DNA of 64,000 nucleotides from Ilex aquifolium (Eukaryota; Streptophyta; Magnoliopsida; Aquifoliales; Aquifoliaceae). Where the stretch lies: positions 20,899,064-20,963,063 of the forward strand of contig OX637397.1 of NCBI GenBank assembly GCA_951799425.1, written 5' to 3'. Positions 1 to 13,199 of the stretch are shown piece by piece. Position 1 is the first letter of the stretch. Every line of letters begins with the position of its first letter. A model generated the notes under the pieces. That model was not told the origin of the DNA. It did no database searches and saw only the letters and a program-made list of their open reading frames with translations. Position numbers and translations under genes: made by a program.

Positions 1-1437
1 AACTATAGAGAATTACATGTGTGAATTCTCCTTAGGATTTGATGAATGTGGGCATGAATTGTTTGTAAATATATTGTATGCCTTTAAGGTGTTTGTTTAA
101 ATGCCTTGGTTGATGAAATGAGGTTATTTCAATGATATTGTGATAACATGTTTATGTGTATAGAGACAATTGAAATTATGCTCTATGTTGTCAAGCCATG
201 ACTTTGATATGTTGACATGAATATGAGGTTTGGTAGTTATATGCACTTGATATAATTGCCATGAAGTTATGACATGTTGAACATGTGGATACATTGCTCA
301 TGTGGTAGTTATTGCATTTTGAGCATTTTCATGGCATCACATTCATGGGACTATTGCATGAGTGTTGGTGTGTGGGAGATGCATGGATATAATCAACACC
401 TTGTTTGGTAGTTGATATGTGGGCTTGGAAATGTGGACCGATGGTCACATGGAGTCACATGATTGCATTGCATAAGGAAAACTTGTGTTGGGTATAGCAA
501 GAAGGGGCATGGCGACTTCCTTGGGTGAAAAGCCCTAAACCACTTGGTTCATACACTTCCCGGGGTGAAATTCCGCAAAAGTGTAATGCTTACGGAGCCA
601 GGGTGAAATTCCAAAATCTGTTGCCCAAAGGAAACACAAGATTTGGTTATAAAAACACCCATTCAATGGGTAGATTCCAATAATGATCGGATTTCATAAC
701 GATCATTGGAAGGATTTTTTCGTCAATAGACGGGTTGCATTACATTTTGGCGTTGCATTGTGTTGTGTGAGTCGGTGAGGACTCGGGTTGAAACGCATGG
801 GTGAGTGTCACTTCATTCCATGGCATAGCATTGTTGCATTCCATCATAGAATGCATAAGTATGAGAAATGTTTAGTTATATGTTTATGTGATGATTACAT
901 GAGCATGTGCATCTAGGGGAAGAGTAACCTCTATAGGTTTATCTCTACTGGGCGTTGTGCTCACCCTATACGGGAAACAATTTCAGGTGTTGGGTTTACA
1001 CCGGCGATTGGCTCCCATGGAGAGCATCAAGGGTGAAGGGGGCCTATGTGTGGCCTTATCTCAAGATTTTGTAAACCTTTTGTTTTAAGATGGTTTATGA
1101 CATGTAAATATGGTAATCATATTTGAATACTTATAATGGAACCTTGTATGTTATATAAGTATGGTTAATTGGACCCAGTGTGGCCAATGTTTACTTATAC
1201 ATGGACTCGGTGCGGCCATTGCTTTATATTTGACCTCGGATGGGTCTGGTAATTGTGTATTGCACAGGTTGGGTATTGGGTAGAGCTCCCCATACAAAGG
1301 AGACTCTGTCCAAATTTCGTAAGTTATGGACCCCGGTAAGTGGGGCATAACAGTGTGATATCGAGACACTAGGTATCTATAGGTATTCCGCGGGTTGATG
1401 GGTAATCAACGGACCCCCGGATTTTTGGGGCGTCACA
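1..1437 (+). repeat. 5' LTR of the chromovirus (3' part only)
   Basis: This stretch matches 7380-8816 almost base for base and ends in TCACA, just before the primer site. Small reading frames inside it are non-coding LTR sequence. Confidence 0.95.
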
Positions 1438-1440
1438 GCT

Positions 1441-1452
1441 TGGTATCAGAGC
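1441..1452 (+). other. Primer-binding site, initiator tRNA-Met type
   Basis: TGGTATCAGAGC lies three bases after the LTR end. It complements the 3' end of plant initiator tRNA-Met, the usual primer for chromovirus reverse transcription. Confidence 0.93.
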
Positions 1453-1791
1453 ATAGGTTATACGATTACCTAGGGCTTGAGGGAAATGGGTTTAGACCAT
1501 TACATTTCATGTGCATACATGTTAATTGTTTGTTTGCTATATGTTATGTGTTACATGACATGTGAATTATATGCATTGTAGAATGTGTATGTAAATGAAC
1601 ACACTAGGTTAGAAAACATAACCTTGGGTTCGGAAAAAGGGATGAACGGGATAGTTCAAGGGTTAAACGTCTACTAGTATGTGACACATGTTCTACTAGG
1701 GGGGACAATGAGAAAATTCTCAACGTATGTGTTTGATCCCTAACGTTGGGGTACTAAATTGTTAGTCTATTTCTATCTAATGTGTGTGTAG

Positions 1792-4700
1792 ATGGAAAAT
1801 AGAGGAAGAGGACGCGGCCGAGGCCGAGGCAGTGGACGGAACAACCAACCACCACCACCGGTCTTTGACCAACAAGCCTTCATAGAGGCTATTGGTACTG
1901 CGGCTGCTACCATTGCACAGGCCAGTGCTACAGCTGCTACTATTGCACAGACTAGTGCAAATGTGGGCCAAGGAGGCTCAAGTCATCTCCAGAAGTTCAA
2001 GGCACATCAGCCTCCGATCTTCATGGGAGGGGCGGACCCAATGGTAGCTGATCATTGGTTCCGGCAAGTAGACAAGGTCTTAGGGGCAATGGAGATTACT
2101 TCCGATGCTACGAAGATAACCCTAGCTACTTTTCAGCTAGAGGGAGAATCCCAAGTATGGTGGGATTGGATCAAGACCTCAAGGAACTTGGGGATAATGA
2201 CATGGGCAGAGTTCAAGGAACTCTTCATGGGTAAGTACTTCCCGGCGGCTGCTCGACATGCAAAGGCCCGTGAGTTCTTAGACTTGAGACAGGGAACGAT
2301 GACGGTGATGGAATACGTGGCTAAGTTCACTGAATTGGCCCGTTTCGCCGACGATTATGTGGCCACAGACATGGCCAAAGTACGTAAGTTTGAGGATGGC
2401 TTGAAGTTATCCATTCGGGGAAAAATTGTGGGTCTCCTTCTGCAGGACTTGGACACAATGGTCACGACAGCTATGGCCATTGAGAGAGAGGTTGATGATG
2501 CAAGGAACATTCGAGAAACGGGTGGTAAAGACAAGAAGAAGGAGGGTCAATCCTCTTCTTCTGGAGCAGGGAAGAGGCAGAGGACTTCTACTCCGCAGGG
2601 ACAGCAAGGGCAGAGCCGCGGCTATCAAGGCCAAGGCCAGGGTCGATTCTCCCAAGGCGGGGGAAATTTCAGGACTACTTCCCAGGCAGGTCAGAAGACT
2701 TGCTATCATTGTCACCAACTGGGTCACGTGAGGAAGGATTGTCCTCAGAGGCAGGGATCCCAGAGTTATGGGACATCCCAGTCCCAGTCTTCAGTGGGGC
2801 ACACACAGACACCTTATGTTCCTCCCTACCCCACTACGGGCCAGGGAAGCCAGTACCAGTTCCAGGGTGCTACACAGACCCCTACTACATCACGTGCGAG
2901 TGCCACGCAATCAGGCCAGATGGGCCAGAGTTTGGGTCGAGGCCGAGGACAAGGCTCACAAGTCGGTACTTCGGGAATCCAGGGGCGTGTCTACGCCATG
3001 ATACCTCAGACCGAGCCAGCAGACCAATCGGTGATACAGGGTACATTTCTACTCTCTCGCTTATGGGCTAGGGTATTATTTGATTCTGGTGCATCGCATT
3101 CATTTATTGCTCCATCTTGTGTGAAAGATTTGGGCTTAGAGGTTGAGACCTTAGAAGAGCCATTGCACGTGAGTTCTCCCCTAGGTGCTAGGGTGAGGGT
3201 TGATCAGATATGTCGGGGGTGTGAGTTAGAGATCTCAGGGATTCTACTCACCGTGGACCTTCGGGTCATGGACATGTCGGAATTCGATGTTATCCTTGGG
3301 ATGGATTGGTTAGCGGCACACCGAGTCGTCATAGATTGTGATCGGAAGCGGGTCACTGCTTACACACCGGATGGGGTTTGTTTCATGTTTCAGGGGGATA
3401 AGCACGATGCTTTACCCCAAGCCGTGTACGACTCTAGATGGCACGGGCAGTTGATGGGTTGGCTAGCAAGCCTTACCCTGGAGGACGAGGCGAGACAGGA
3501 GTTGGGTCTACCTCGGGTTGTGTGTGATTATGAGGATGTTTTTCCGGATGAACTACCGGGATTTCCTCCACATAGGGATGTAGACTTCACTATTGAGTTG
3601 CATCCAGGTACATCGCCCATTTCTATGACTCCACATAGGATGGCGCCTGCTGAGTTGCAAGAACTCAAGGTCCAATTGCAGGAATTGTTGGACAGGGGGT
3701 TTATTAGACCGAGTACCTCACCTTGGGGCGCTCCGGTGTTATTTGCAAAGAAGAAGGACAAAACCCTTCGACTATGTATAGACTACCGGCAGTTGAATAG
3801 GGTTACTATCAAGAATAGGTACCCTTTGCCGAGGATTGATGACTTGTTTGATCAGCTGAGAGGGGCGCGGGTCTACTCCAAGATAGATCTCCGCACCGGT
3901 TATCATCAGTTGAGGGTTAGGGAGACAGATATCCCTAAGACGGCGTTTCGGACGCGTTATGGGCATTTCGAGTTCACAGTGATGCCTTTCGGATTGACGA
4001 ATGCCCCAGCGGCATTCATGGATCTCATGCATAGGGTGTTCCAACCCTACCTTGATCAGTTCGTCGTGGTTTTCGTTGACGACATTTTGATCTACTCCAG
4101 GTCTGAGGAGGAGCATGAGGGTCACTTGAGGGTCGTTCTTCAGATCTTGAGAGACCAGCAGTTGTATGCCAAGTTCAGCAAGTGTGAGTTTTGGCTGACT
4201 GAGGTGAAATTTTTGGGACATGTAGTGTCGGCTTCGGGTGTATCCGTGGACCCGGAGAAGGTCGAAGCAGTTATGAACTGGGAGAGGCCGAAGTCAGTTT
4301 TTGAGATACGTAGTTTCTTGGGATTGGCTGGGTATTATCGGCGGTTTATCGAGGACTTCTCTAGGTTAGCTGCGCCTATGACGAAGTTGACTCGGAAGGA
4401 GGTCAAGTTCGAGTGGAATGATTCTTGCGAGAAGGCATTCCAGGAGTTGAAGAGGAGGCTTACTTCAGCTCCTATCCTGATAGTTCCAGAGAGGGGACAG
4501 AGGTACACAGTGTATTGTGATGCCTCTAAGGACGGGCTCGGATGCGTTTTGATGCAGTCCGGGAGGGTCGTGGCTTATGGTTCTCGACAGTTAAAGAACC
4601 ACGAGCAGAATTACCCTACACACGATATGGAGTTGGCGGCCATTGTCTTTGCCTTGAAGGCTTGGCGCCACTACCTATACGGTGAGCAGTTTGAAGTGTT

Positions 4701-6477
4701 TTCGGACGACAAGAGTCTGAAGTACATCTTTACACAGCGGGACCTCAACATGAGGCAACGCAGGTGGATGGAGTTTCTGGAAGACTATGACTTCACTTTG
4801 CATTACCACCCCGGTAAGGCAAATGTGGTGGCTGATGCACTTAGCCGGAAGTCACGGAGAGTCTTGGCTAGTGTAGCTTCCCGAGAGTGGGAAATGCTCG
4901 AGACTGTGGGACAGTTTGGGCTACATTACATGGGGCAGGCTCAGGGTACCTTGGGGAGTTTGGTGGCTACACCTTCCCTACTGAGTAGGGTTATTGAGTC
5001 CCAGAGTCAGGACACGGAGCTATTGTCCATCCGGGACCGTGTACAGGCAGGTACAGGTGACGAGGGCTGGGCCATTCACTCGGATGGTAGTCTTCGGTAT
5101 CGAGGAAGGGTTGTGGTTCCTCAGTTGGCGGATCTAAGAGAGGAGATTCTTAGGGAATTTCATTGTTCCCGTTTTGCGGTTCATCCAGGGGGCACGAAGA
5201 TGTATCATGATCTTCGTCGTCAGTATTATTGGAGTGGGATGAAGGGACAAGTTGGTGAATTTGTTGGTAGATGTCTCACATGTCAGCAAGTGAAGGCTGA
5301 ACACCAGAGACCAGCGGGATTACTCCAGCCTTTGGAGGTAGCTGAGTGGAAGTGGGAGCATGTCACGATGGATTTTGTGACTCATTTGCCACGGACATCG
5401 CGGGGACATGATGCGGTGTGGGCGATAGTGGACCGGCTTACCAAGTCGGCACACTTTTTGGCTGTGCGGATGACCTTCACATTGGAGGAATTCTGCAAGT
5501 TATATATACGAGAGATTGTCCGATTGCATGGGGTGCCCGTATCTATAGTATCGGATCGGGATCCCAGATTCACATCTCATTTTTGGGAGAGTTTCCAGCG
5601 AGCCATGGGGACTCAGTTGATGATGAGCACTGCTTTTCATCCCCAGACGGATGGTCAGTCAGAGAGGACTATCCAGACATTAGAGGACATGCTGCGGGCA
5701 TGCGTCCTAGATCTCAAGGGTAGCTGGGAAGGTCATTTACCTTTGGTTGAGTTTGCCTATAACAATAGTTATCAGGCGAGCATATAGATGGCACCCTATG
5801 AGGCATTATATGGGAGGCCTTGTAGATCTCCGGTTTGTTGGACGGAGGTTGGAGAGAGACCCTCTACGGGTCCAGAGTTAATTAGAGACACCTCAGAGAA
5901 GGTGGACTTGATACGGAAGCGTCTTCTCACGGCTCAGAGCCGGCAGAAGAGCTACGACGATAGACGGCGGCGACCCCTGGAGTTTGAGGTGAGTGATCAT
6001 GTCTTCTTGAAGGTGATGCCTACAAGAGGAGTGGTCAGGTTCGGCAAGCGAGGAAAGCTGTCACCGAGGTATATCGGGCCCTTTGAGATACTTGAGAGGG
6101 TGGGTACAGTCGCTTACCGGTTGGCGTTACCGCCTGATTTAGTGGGTGTTCACGCGGTATTCCATGTCTCTATGCTCCGGAAGTACACCCCAGATCCTAC
6201 TCACGTGGTGGATTGGGGCGAGCTTGTGGTTGATACTGATGGGACCTTCGAGGAGGGACCGGTGCGTATCATGGATAGCCGGGAACAGGTTTTGCGAGGC
6301 AAGACCGTGAGGCTAGTGAAGGTGCTTTGGCAGCACCGAGGAGTAGAGGAGGCAACATGGGAGCGTGAGGACACCATACGTGCCAATTACCCTTTCCTGT
6401 TTGAGGATAGAGGTACATTTTCATACTTACAGCTTGGTATTGAGAGTACATTACTTGTTGCATATGCATGCTATTAA
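1792..6477 (+). pseudogene. Chromovirus gag-pol coding region, about one break
   Basis: One long gag-pol region. In order: a Gln/Gly/Arg-rich gag with a CCHC zinc knuckle ([14 protein letters not shown], near 2700); an aspartic protease with DSGAS near 3080; reverse transcriptase with LCIDYRQLN near 3770 and FVDDILIYS near 4075; RNase H with [11 protein letters not shown] near 4515; integrase with an HHCC zinc finger near 5160-5290 and catalytic-core motifs MDFVTHLP and VSDRDPRF near 5370-5560; and a C-terminal chromodomain-like segment (VLWQHRGVEEATWE) near 6325. In this clade the chromodomain is thought to steer integration to heterochromatin. The first ATG (1792) follows the LTR by about 350 bp. 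As an element fossil it carries about one break and is otherwise well kept. Confidence 0.95.
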
Positions 6478-6517
6478 ATGTATATGTGTATGTGAATTTC
6501 GGGGACGAAATTCTTTT

Positions 6518-6530
6518 AAGGGGGGGAGAA
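6518..6530 (+). other. Polypurine tract of the chromovirus
   Basis: A purine run (AAGGGGGGGAGAA) lies directly against the TGTGAAACCC start of the 3' LTR, the place where plus-strand DNA synthesis is primed. Confidence 0.9.
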
Positions 6531-8816
6531 TGTGAAACCCGGGAAAATTTGATTTTTTTCTGAAAAGGGGCAAAATAGTCATTTTCCACTACTGAGCGTA
6601 TTTAAAATACATATGTTCTAGACCTCAGATGAGGAAACGGAGTGCATCGTTGGATTCGCAACGCGAAATCTAGTAACCACCAGAAAATTCGTCGAATTTC
6701 GAGATAGTCGGATTTTTGCAGGTAGTTCGAGACGACTGCGTGGCGATGGATCTTTTAAAGGTCCCCAATAATGGATTTTATAAAATTTCCTTATAATTGG
6801 ATTAAAGTTCCAATAAAATTAATTTGGACTTAATCCGGGATTTAATGAGTCGTTTCGGGACGAAAAACGGACCCGAAAGTCGAAAATATGCGGTGCGATG
6901 TGGACCGCTCATTTGTGACTATAAATATGGGCTTAAATCAGATTTTTACACAAAATATCAGTGCAAAAACCAGTATACACGTTTTTGGAGAGAGAGGAGA
7001 GAAAAAGTGGGTTTTTAAATTTTCTTTCGCCGATTCCGGGAGTTCCGTCCGTCGGAATTCGTCGATTCAAAAGGCAAAGTTGATCTACGCGACAAGGGCT
7101 ACGCGTGGGCACCAAAAACAAGGAATTTCACCGAAGATCTAAAGAGGTGATCTTGAGAGATTCAAAGTTTTGGAGTGGTTTTGGTGTTTTTGGGGGTTTT
7201 CTACACTCCTAAGAGGTAGGGGTTCTCCTACTTTGGTCTATTGTTGTTCTAGATGTAGATAAGTGTATATACATACATATATATATATGTAGGTTTATAT
7301 ATAGATATGCATGGTTCCATGAATTTGGGATGAGGAAGTGTGTTTGGAAAGTATTCATAACAAATTCAACCTTGAAATTAACTATAGAGAATTACATGTG
7401 TGAATTCTCCTTAGGATTTGATGAATGTGGGCATGAATTGTTTGTAAATATATTGTATGTCTTTAAGGTGTTTGTTTAAATGCCTTGGTTGATGAAATGA
7501 GGTTATTTCAATGATATTGTGATAACATGTTTATGTGTATAGAGACAATTGAAATTATGCTCTATGTTGTCAAGCCATGACTTTGATATGTTGACATGAA
7601 TATGAGGTTTGGTAGTTATATGCACTTGATATAGTTGCCATGAAGTTATGACATGTTGAACATGTGGATACATTGCTCATGTGGTAGTTATTGCATTTTG
7701 AGCATTTTCATGGCATCACATTCATGGGACTATTGCATGAGTGTTGGTGTGTGGGAGATGCATGGATATAATCAACACCTTGTTTGGTAGTTGATATGTG
7801 GGCTTGGAAATGTGGACCGATGGTCACATGGAGTCACATGATTGCATTGCATAAGGAAAACTTGTGTTGGGTATAGCAAGAAGGGGCATGGCGACTTCCT
7901 TGGGTGAAAAGCCCTAAACCACTTGGTTCATACACTTCCCGGGGTGAAATTCCGCAAAAGTGTAATGCTTACGGAGCCAGGGTGAAATTCCAAAATCCGT
8001 TGCCCAAAGGAAACACAAGATTTGGTTATAAAAACACCCATTCAATGGGTAGATTCCAATAATGATCGGATTTCATAACGATCATTGGAAGGATTTTTTC
8101 GTCAATAGACGGGTTGCATTACACTTTGGCGTTGCATTGTGTTGTGTGAGTCGGTGAGGACTCGGGTTGAAACGTATGGGTGAGTGTCACTTCATTCCAT
8201 GGCATAGCATTGTTGCATTCCATCATAGAATGCATAAGTATGAGAAATGTTTAGTTATATGTTTATGTGATGATTACATGAGCATGTGCATCTAGGGGAA
8301 GAGTAACCTCTATAGGTTTATCTCTACTGGGCGTTGTGCTCACCCTATACGGGAAACAATTTCAGGTGTTGGGTTTACACCGGCGATTGGCTCCCATGGA
8401 GAGCATCAAGGGTGAAGGGGGCCTATGTGTGGCCTTATCTCAAGATTTTGTAAACCTTTTGTTTTAAGATGGTTTATGACATGTAAATATGGTAATCATA
8501 TTTGAATACTTATAATGGAACCTTGTATGTTATATAAGTATGGTTAATTGGACCCAGTGTGGCCAATGTTTACTTATACATGGACCCGGTGCGGCCATTG
8601 CTTTATATTTGACCTCGGATGGGTCTGGTAATTGTGTATTGCACAGGTTGGGTATTGGGTAGAGCTCCCCATACAAAGGAGACTCTGTCCAAATTTCGTA
8701 AGTTATGGACCCCGGAAAGTGGGGCATAACAGTGTGATATCGAGACACTAGGTATCTATAGGTATTCCGCGGGTTGATGGGTAATCAACGGACCCCCGGA
8801 TTTTTGGGGCGTCACA
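6531..8816 (+). repeat. 3' LTR of the chromovirus, 2286 bp
   Basis: It starts TGTGAAACCC and ends GCGTCACA. A TATA-like TATAAATATGG lies near 6911, probably the element promoter. The segment GGGCGTTGTGCTCACCC near 8330 recurs in diverged form in the minus-strand LTRs near 38040 and 61020, which links those to the same broad clade. Confidence 0.95.
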
Positions 8817-8959
8817 CAAGGTGTCGCCCAAGACGCCCTGCCAACCTCTTGGTGTCGCCCAAAGCCGCTTGCAATGCTCCTGCCTCGCTTGTCAAGCTGG
8901 CGCAGCCCAACAAGTCTCCCCCTACATTTTATGCCAAACAGGGGTCCACGACAAAAAAA

Positions 8960-9660
8960 GCGCCGCCCAGCAAGGCGCTGGCGTCGCCCATGGGGATGAG
9001 TCCTCCCATCTCGCCCAGTCTCCCATCTCACCTTCAAAACTGCCTAGTACAAGACTCAAGCCACCAGCACATGAGAAGGCGTCGCCCACACTGCCCACGG
9101 ACTCCTCGCCAAAGTCCCTCCTCACTTCGCAAAAAACAAAGTGGTGTGCAGGGGGCGGCACCCAGGGAGTCCAAGCCAAGAAAATAAAAAAAGGGGAAGA
9201 AGGAGAGTCCACGCCCAAGAGGGCGGCGCCCCAGCCAAAGGAAGAAGACAAGAGCCCACGCCCAAGAGGGCGGCGCCCAAGCAAGGAAAAAAAAAAAAGA
9301 AGAAGAAGGAGTCCTCCACGCCCAAGAGGGCGGCGCCCAAGCAGCCAAGCAAAGGAGAAAAGAAATAAAAAAAAAAGGAAGAAGGAGACGGCGCCCACTG
9401 AAGCAAAGAAAGAACAAAGGAAGAAAAAAAAAAAAAAAAAGAGGCCCACGCCCAAGAGGGCGGCGCCCAGGGAGTCCAAGAGAATGGAAAAGAAAAAAAA
9501 AAAAAAAGAAAGAAAGAAGACAAAGATCAGGCAAGCCAAGGGAAAGAAAGCAAAAAAAAAAAAAAATAGAGAAAAGTCAAAGAAGGTAGGCGCCCAAGCA
9601 AGCCAAGAAAGGAAGAGAAAAAGAAAAAAAAAAAAAAAAGAAGGGGGGCCGCGCCCAAGA
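8960..9660 (+). repeat. GGCGCC palindrome array with A-rich spacers
   Basis: The word CCCAAGAGGGCGGCGCCCA and shortened forms recur at irregular spacing between purine-rich AAGAAAA runs, within the Tat-like LTR. The core GGCGCC is self-complementary. The same core reappears near 9990-10045. Long Lys/Arg-rich or Phe/Leu-rich reading frames here are products of this composition and are not genes. Confidence 0.8.
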
Positions 9661-11028
9661 AGAAGAAAAAAAATAAAAAAAATATATATATATATATTCG
9701 ATACCGATAAATTCAGCAGGTCTCCGAAGATAAAAAAGCACCGTGAAAAACAAGAAAATTTTTACTCACTCGAGTGAAGACGAAGCACATGCCCTCAACC
9801 CCTTCATCTCGCAAAAAGTCAGAGGCTCGGGACATGGGGGGCAAATGACGAGCCCGAAATTGACTGGGCCAAGCCCAATTTAAATGAACCAAGAAAGCCC
9901 GAAGGAAGTTCCAAATCAAGGTTGGGTCAACCCATCTAGAAGGATGCCAAAGCACCAAATGAAGCAAGAGGCCAGCACCAGGACCAAGGGGGGCGCCGCC
10001 CAAGGCCCCTAGGAGGGCGCCGCCCAAGGTCCCCAAATGGGCGCCGCCCATAGGCAGCCCCTTGAGCCCTCTTTCGTCCTCCTCCGTTGTTTTCCCCTCA
10101 GTCCACCTCAGTGCCATGAGAATGACTCTGATGCAAGTCCAAACGAACGTGGCCCACTCCAACTCAAGTCAAGACAGGTCAAGACCAGTCCAAGATCTTC
10201 CTCCGACTGAATAGGAGCACGAGGGAGAAAGTACCAGGATGAAGATTGAGAAGATCAAGTCCTACCAAAATAGAACTTACCAAAATGGTAGAGTCCTACC
10301 ATAACTGTACTTACTAAATTATAGTGACCGCATCACCGCCTCTCCCAACCTATATAATGTAAGTCCTCTCCATATGAAGAAAACACCTTGAATACCTCTG
10401 CACGCCTTCAAACCCCTACACTTACCCTCCTAAACACTGCTCTCTCTCTCTAGAAGTACTGTAACTCCGATATACACCGTCTGGTGACTCTTATTCATCA
10501 ATAAAGAACACCGGCCATCGCTGCCATTCCAGAAAGTGGACGTAGGTCATCCCAGACCGAACCACTATAAATCTCTTGTGTTGATCCGTTATTTATTGTT
10601 TTACTCTTGATTGCCATTAATTACTTATTAATTGCTCATTAATCACACCCGTTGATATTCTTGACTGTTGATCTTGAACGAAGACGATTTTGTGAATCAT
10701 CACATACTGTTTTCCGTTGGTATTAACTACCGTTCATATGCCAGAATACTACAAGTGGTAATTTCCTTCTTTGTTCTATAAAAGGGGCATGCTAGCCATG
10801 AACCAAGTAGGTAATTATCTCCCAACTAAAAATAATTCAGTCAATTACACCCTTTTGAATTTATCATCGGATGGTCGACCACCGGAGCCCCTCTGGTCTT
10901 CAACTTACTTTGCAAGAACCCACTGACGATTGCTAAATCATCTCTCACCCAGTGGTGTAGCTTTTGGGATCAACATTGATGTCATCTATGGGAACAACTC
11001 AGTTTGAAATAACACCCTTTGGATCCTA

Positions 11029-11664
11029 CAATGGATCAAACTCATGAGCACCCTAGCACCCACCCAGTGGGGCGAAGGGTCACACCGCCTCCAGAAAAGG
11101 AGTAAGTAAAGGTTAAGAGACTAGAGAAGGCGGTCGAGGAGTTAAAGCGCCAAAATTAATAGATCCTCCAACTCCTAGAATGCGATCAATCTCAAACTAG
11201 GGAAGACGCGGGGGATAATCAAGAAGTTAATCAAAGCCAGAACGAAGTCATTCACCCCTAGGTCAATGACCAATGGGAAAGAAAGATTTAAGAGACTAAT
11301 GGGAAACTAGGAAATGTTATAAACACAATAAAAGCTTGGGTCCCAAAAGCTATTGAGGCCCTAGTTCAAAATACCAAATCATCGTTCTCCTAGGATGTTT
11401 CCAATTACCTTTTGCCAGAAAGATTCAAGATGCCAGCGATCAAAATATTCAATCAAACCAAAGATCCACTGGACAACCTGGAGACCCATAGGTCTCTAAT
11501 AATGCTCCATAGCATTCCAGATCAGATAATGTGTTGAGCTTTTGCTACTACCCTTAAGGGGATAGCAAGGCACAGGTTCAATGGTTCTATGCGTCGCCTT
11601 CATAATTTTTTTAAAAATAAGCATCTGCTAAACAAATGAAGTAGGAAAGAATTTCAGAACCTTA
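11029..11664 (+). pseudogene. Gag relic of the Tat-like remnant
   Basis: Translation from an ATG 33 bases after the primer-type site gives a start rich in His, Pro and Glu. Near 11425-11580 it gives a recognisable retrotransposon gag core (PERFKMPAIKIFNQTKDPLD, and later ATTLKGIAR), which matches the pattern of Tat/Retand gag proteins. The region is broken in several places and stops being recognisable before the hAT insertion at 11673. Confidence 0.65.
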
Positions 11665-11672
11665 CAATATAG

Positions 11673-12928
11673 CAAGGCCGGCTCAAAAGTAGAGCCAAAA
11701 AAGAGCATAGGCTTTAGGCCCCATGTATAAAAAAAAGCCTGAAATTTTAGAGTTTAATAATAAAATATAGATCAAAAATTAAAATTTCATTATAATTAGT
11801 TTAATAAAAAAACTCTTGAAAGATTACGTCAAAAAAATAAAATTTAAAATTTATGTCCAAAAATACAGTCCACCTCACACATACACATTTATTAAAAACA
11901 AAAAAAGTTTGAACAATTCGACAAAAAAATATAATAAGTATCTCTCTCTTCCAAAAAAACCCCATTTATTAAACTCGATTTTGTTTTCATTTAAACACAA
12001 AAATACCAACTTATTAAATTGTTCGTTCTCATAAAAGATCCACAATAAAAAATAATTAATATAAAAAAAATTCAATAATATTTAATATATATTAGATGTT
12101 AAATTACTAAAAAAGAAAAATTATGTGACACTACATTGTAATATTGAATATCTTTACTATAAAAGTACCTTATAACGATCAATGAAAAAATACATAAAAT
12201 ATAAAATAACTCATTACTTTTAATCGTTGTGCATCATCTAGTAATCAATTTGTCTCACTTAATCGGTTCCATGGACGAAGACTTGACAGTGAAGGACGAG
12301 CAAAGACTACAATTGTTGCGAGATACACAGATACTTCAATGGCACAGCAGGGCCGGCTCTAGGGCCCGACCATTAAATTAGTCGCCTAGAGCATCAAAAA
12401 CTTAGAAATCCAATTTAATTTTCAACCCTTTGTTTAGCTTCATGTTCTGAAGCCCTTTTGAAATGACCAAGTTAATGGCCAAATATATTTCACAAGTTCA
12501 TCTAAAACCTTATAGAAAACCCTAAAATATAAAAATATTTTGAGAAGTCTATATAAATTTTTATAGAAAGTCCTAAAATATAACAAAGACTTCTAAAAAA
12601 ATCTAAAATTAACGATTTCTAGCTTTAAAAGTAGCAATCTTTCTCAAATTCTTTTCATTGATTTTTCCCCCACTCTCACCGCCTCTCTCTAACTCTATCT
12701 CTCTCCCATTCTTATTGTCTTGCTCTGGTTTATTGTCCTATTTTTAGCTATCTTGTTGTTTCTTTAAGACTTTATTCATTTGTAAGATCTTGACTTCACA
12801 ATTACACCCAATTTATTGTCTGATCCTGCCCGATCCCAAAATCACTAAAATTTTGAAAATAAATCATACCGTAAATCTCTATAAAATATTTTCTCACTTT
12901 AGACCCTAATTTGTGTTGGGCGCCCTTG
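11673..12928. mobile_element. Non-autonomous hAT-type transposon, 8-bp target duplication
   Basis: The element starts CAAGGCCGGCT and ends AGCGCCCTTG-like (GGGCGCCCTTG), giving an imperfect terminal inverted repeat of about 11 bp. It is flanked by a perfect 8-bp direct repeat CAATATAG (11665-11672 and 12929-12936), the hallmark of hAT insertion. Its 1256 bp are AT-rich with no transposase recognisable. A second terminal-like motif, CAGGGCCGGCTCTAGGGCCC, lies inside at 12348 and may mark an older nested end with no partner found. Confidence 0.8.
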
Positions 12929-13199
12929 CAATATAGTAGTAGTCAAAGGTTTTACAACATGCTAAAGTTATAAATGAAACATAGTTATCAAAACAAGAAA
13001 AATGTTTAATTTAAACATTTTTATTCAATAGAATTATGTACTATTATTTTCAGCATAAAGAATAGCACATCGACAATTTGTAAACTTCGAGATCAAAATA
13101 AATATACCTCTATACATTATGTACTATTATTTTCAATAGAATTATGCTTTGATTGCATGAAATAATCCTCTCAGATTTGTAGTAGGTGTAGCAACAACC

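Larger units (their letters stand above)
1..8816 (+). mobile_element. Young Ty3/gypsy chromovirus, Tekay/Del type
   Basis: An LTR retrotransposon that copies itself through RNA and integrates with its own integrase. Seen: LTR, primer-binding site at 1441-1452, one long gag-pol reading region, purine tract, then a second LTR. Positions 1-1437 align without gaps to 7380-8816 with about seven differences, roughly 0.5%, which suggests insertion a few hundred thousand years ago at usual plant LTR rates. The start of the 5' LTR (about 850 bp) lies before the window, so the target duplication cannot be checked. The chromodomain-like tail, the initiator-tRNA-Met primer site and the 2.3-kb LTR point to the Tekay/Del clade. 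The coding region has about one break; otherwise the element looks whole. It sits in or beside an older Tat-lineage LTR. Confidence 0.95.
8817..11664 (+). mobile_element. Old Tat-lineage Ty3/gypsy remnant (LTR and start of gag)
   Basis: The stretch up to about 10975 behaves as an LTR. It has a TATA-like TATATAATG at 10351, AATAAAG near 10500, and ends CAACA immediately before a decayed primer-type sequence (GATGTCATCTATGGGAAC, 10979-10996) that resembles the Tat junction TTGGCGCCGTCTGTGGGAA. A gag relic follows. The change of CpG-rich positions toward TpA suggests long methylation. The left limit is the chromovirus LTR. The element is heavily broken and only its 5' part is seen. Confidence 0.7.

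Noticed and set aside
1151-1369. A 72-codon frame repeated at 8530-8748
   Set aside because: The two copies lie at the same place in the two chromovirus LTRs; this is non-coding LTR sequence, so the conservation is explained by LTR identity.
8821-9777. A 318-codon Lys/Arg/Pro-rich frame and long Phe/Leu-rich frames on the other strand
   Set aside because: They follow the A-rich and GGCGCC repeat composition of the LTR. There is no domain and no codon structure.
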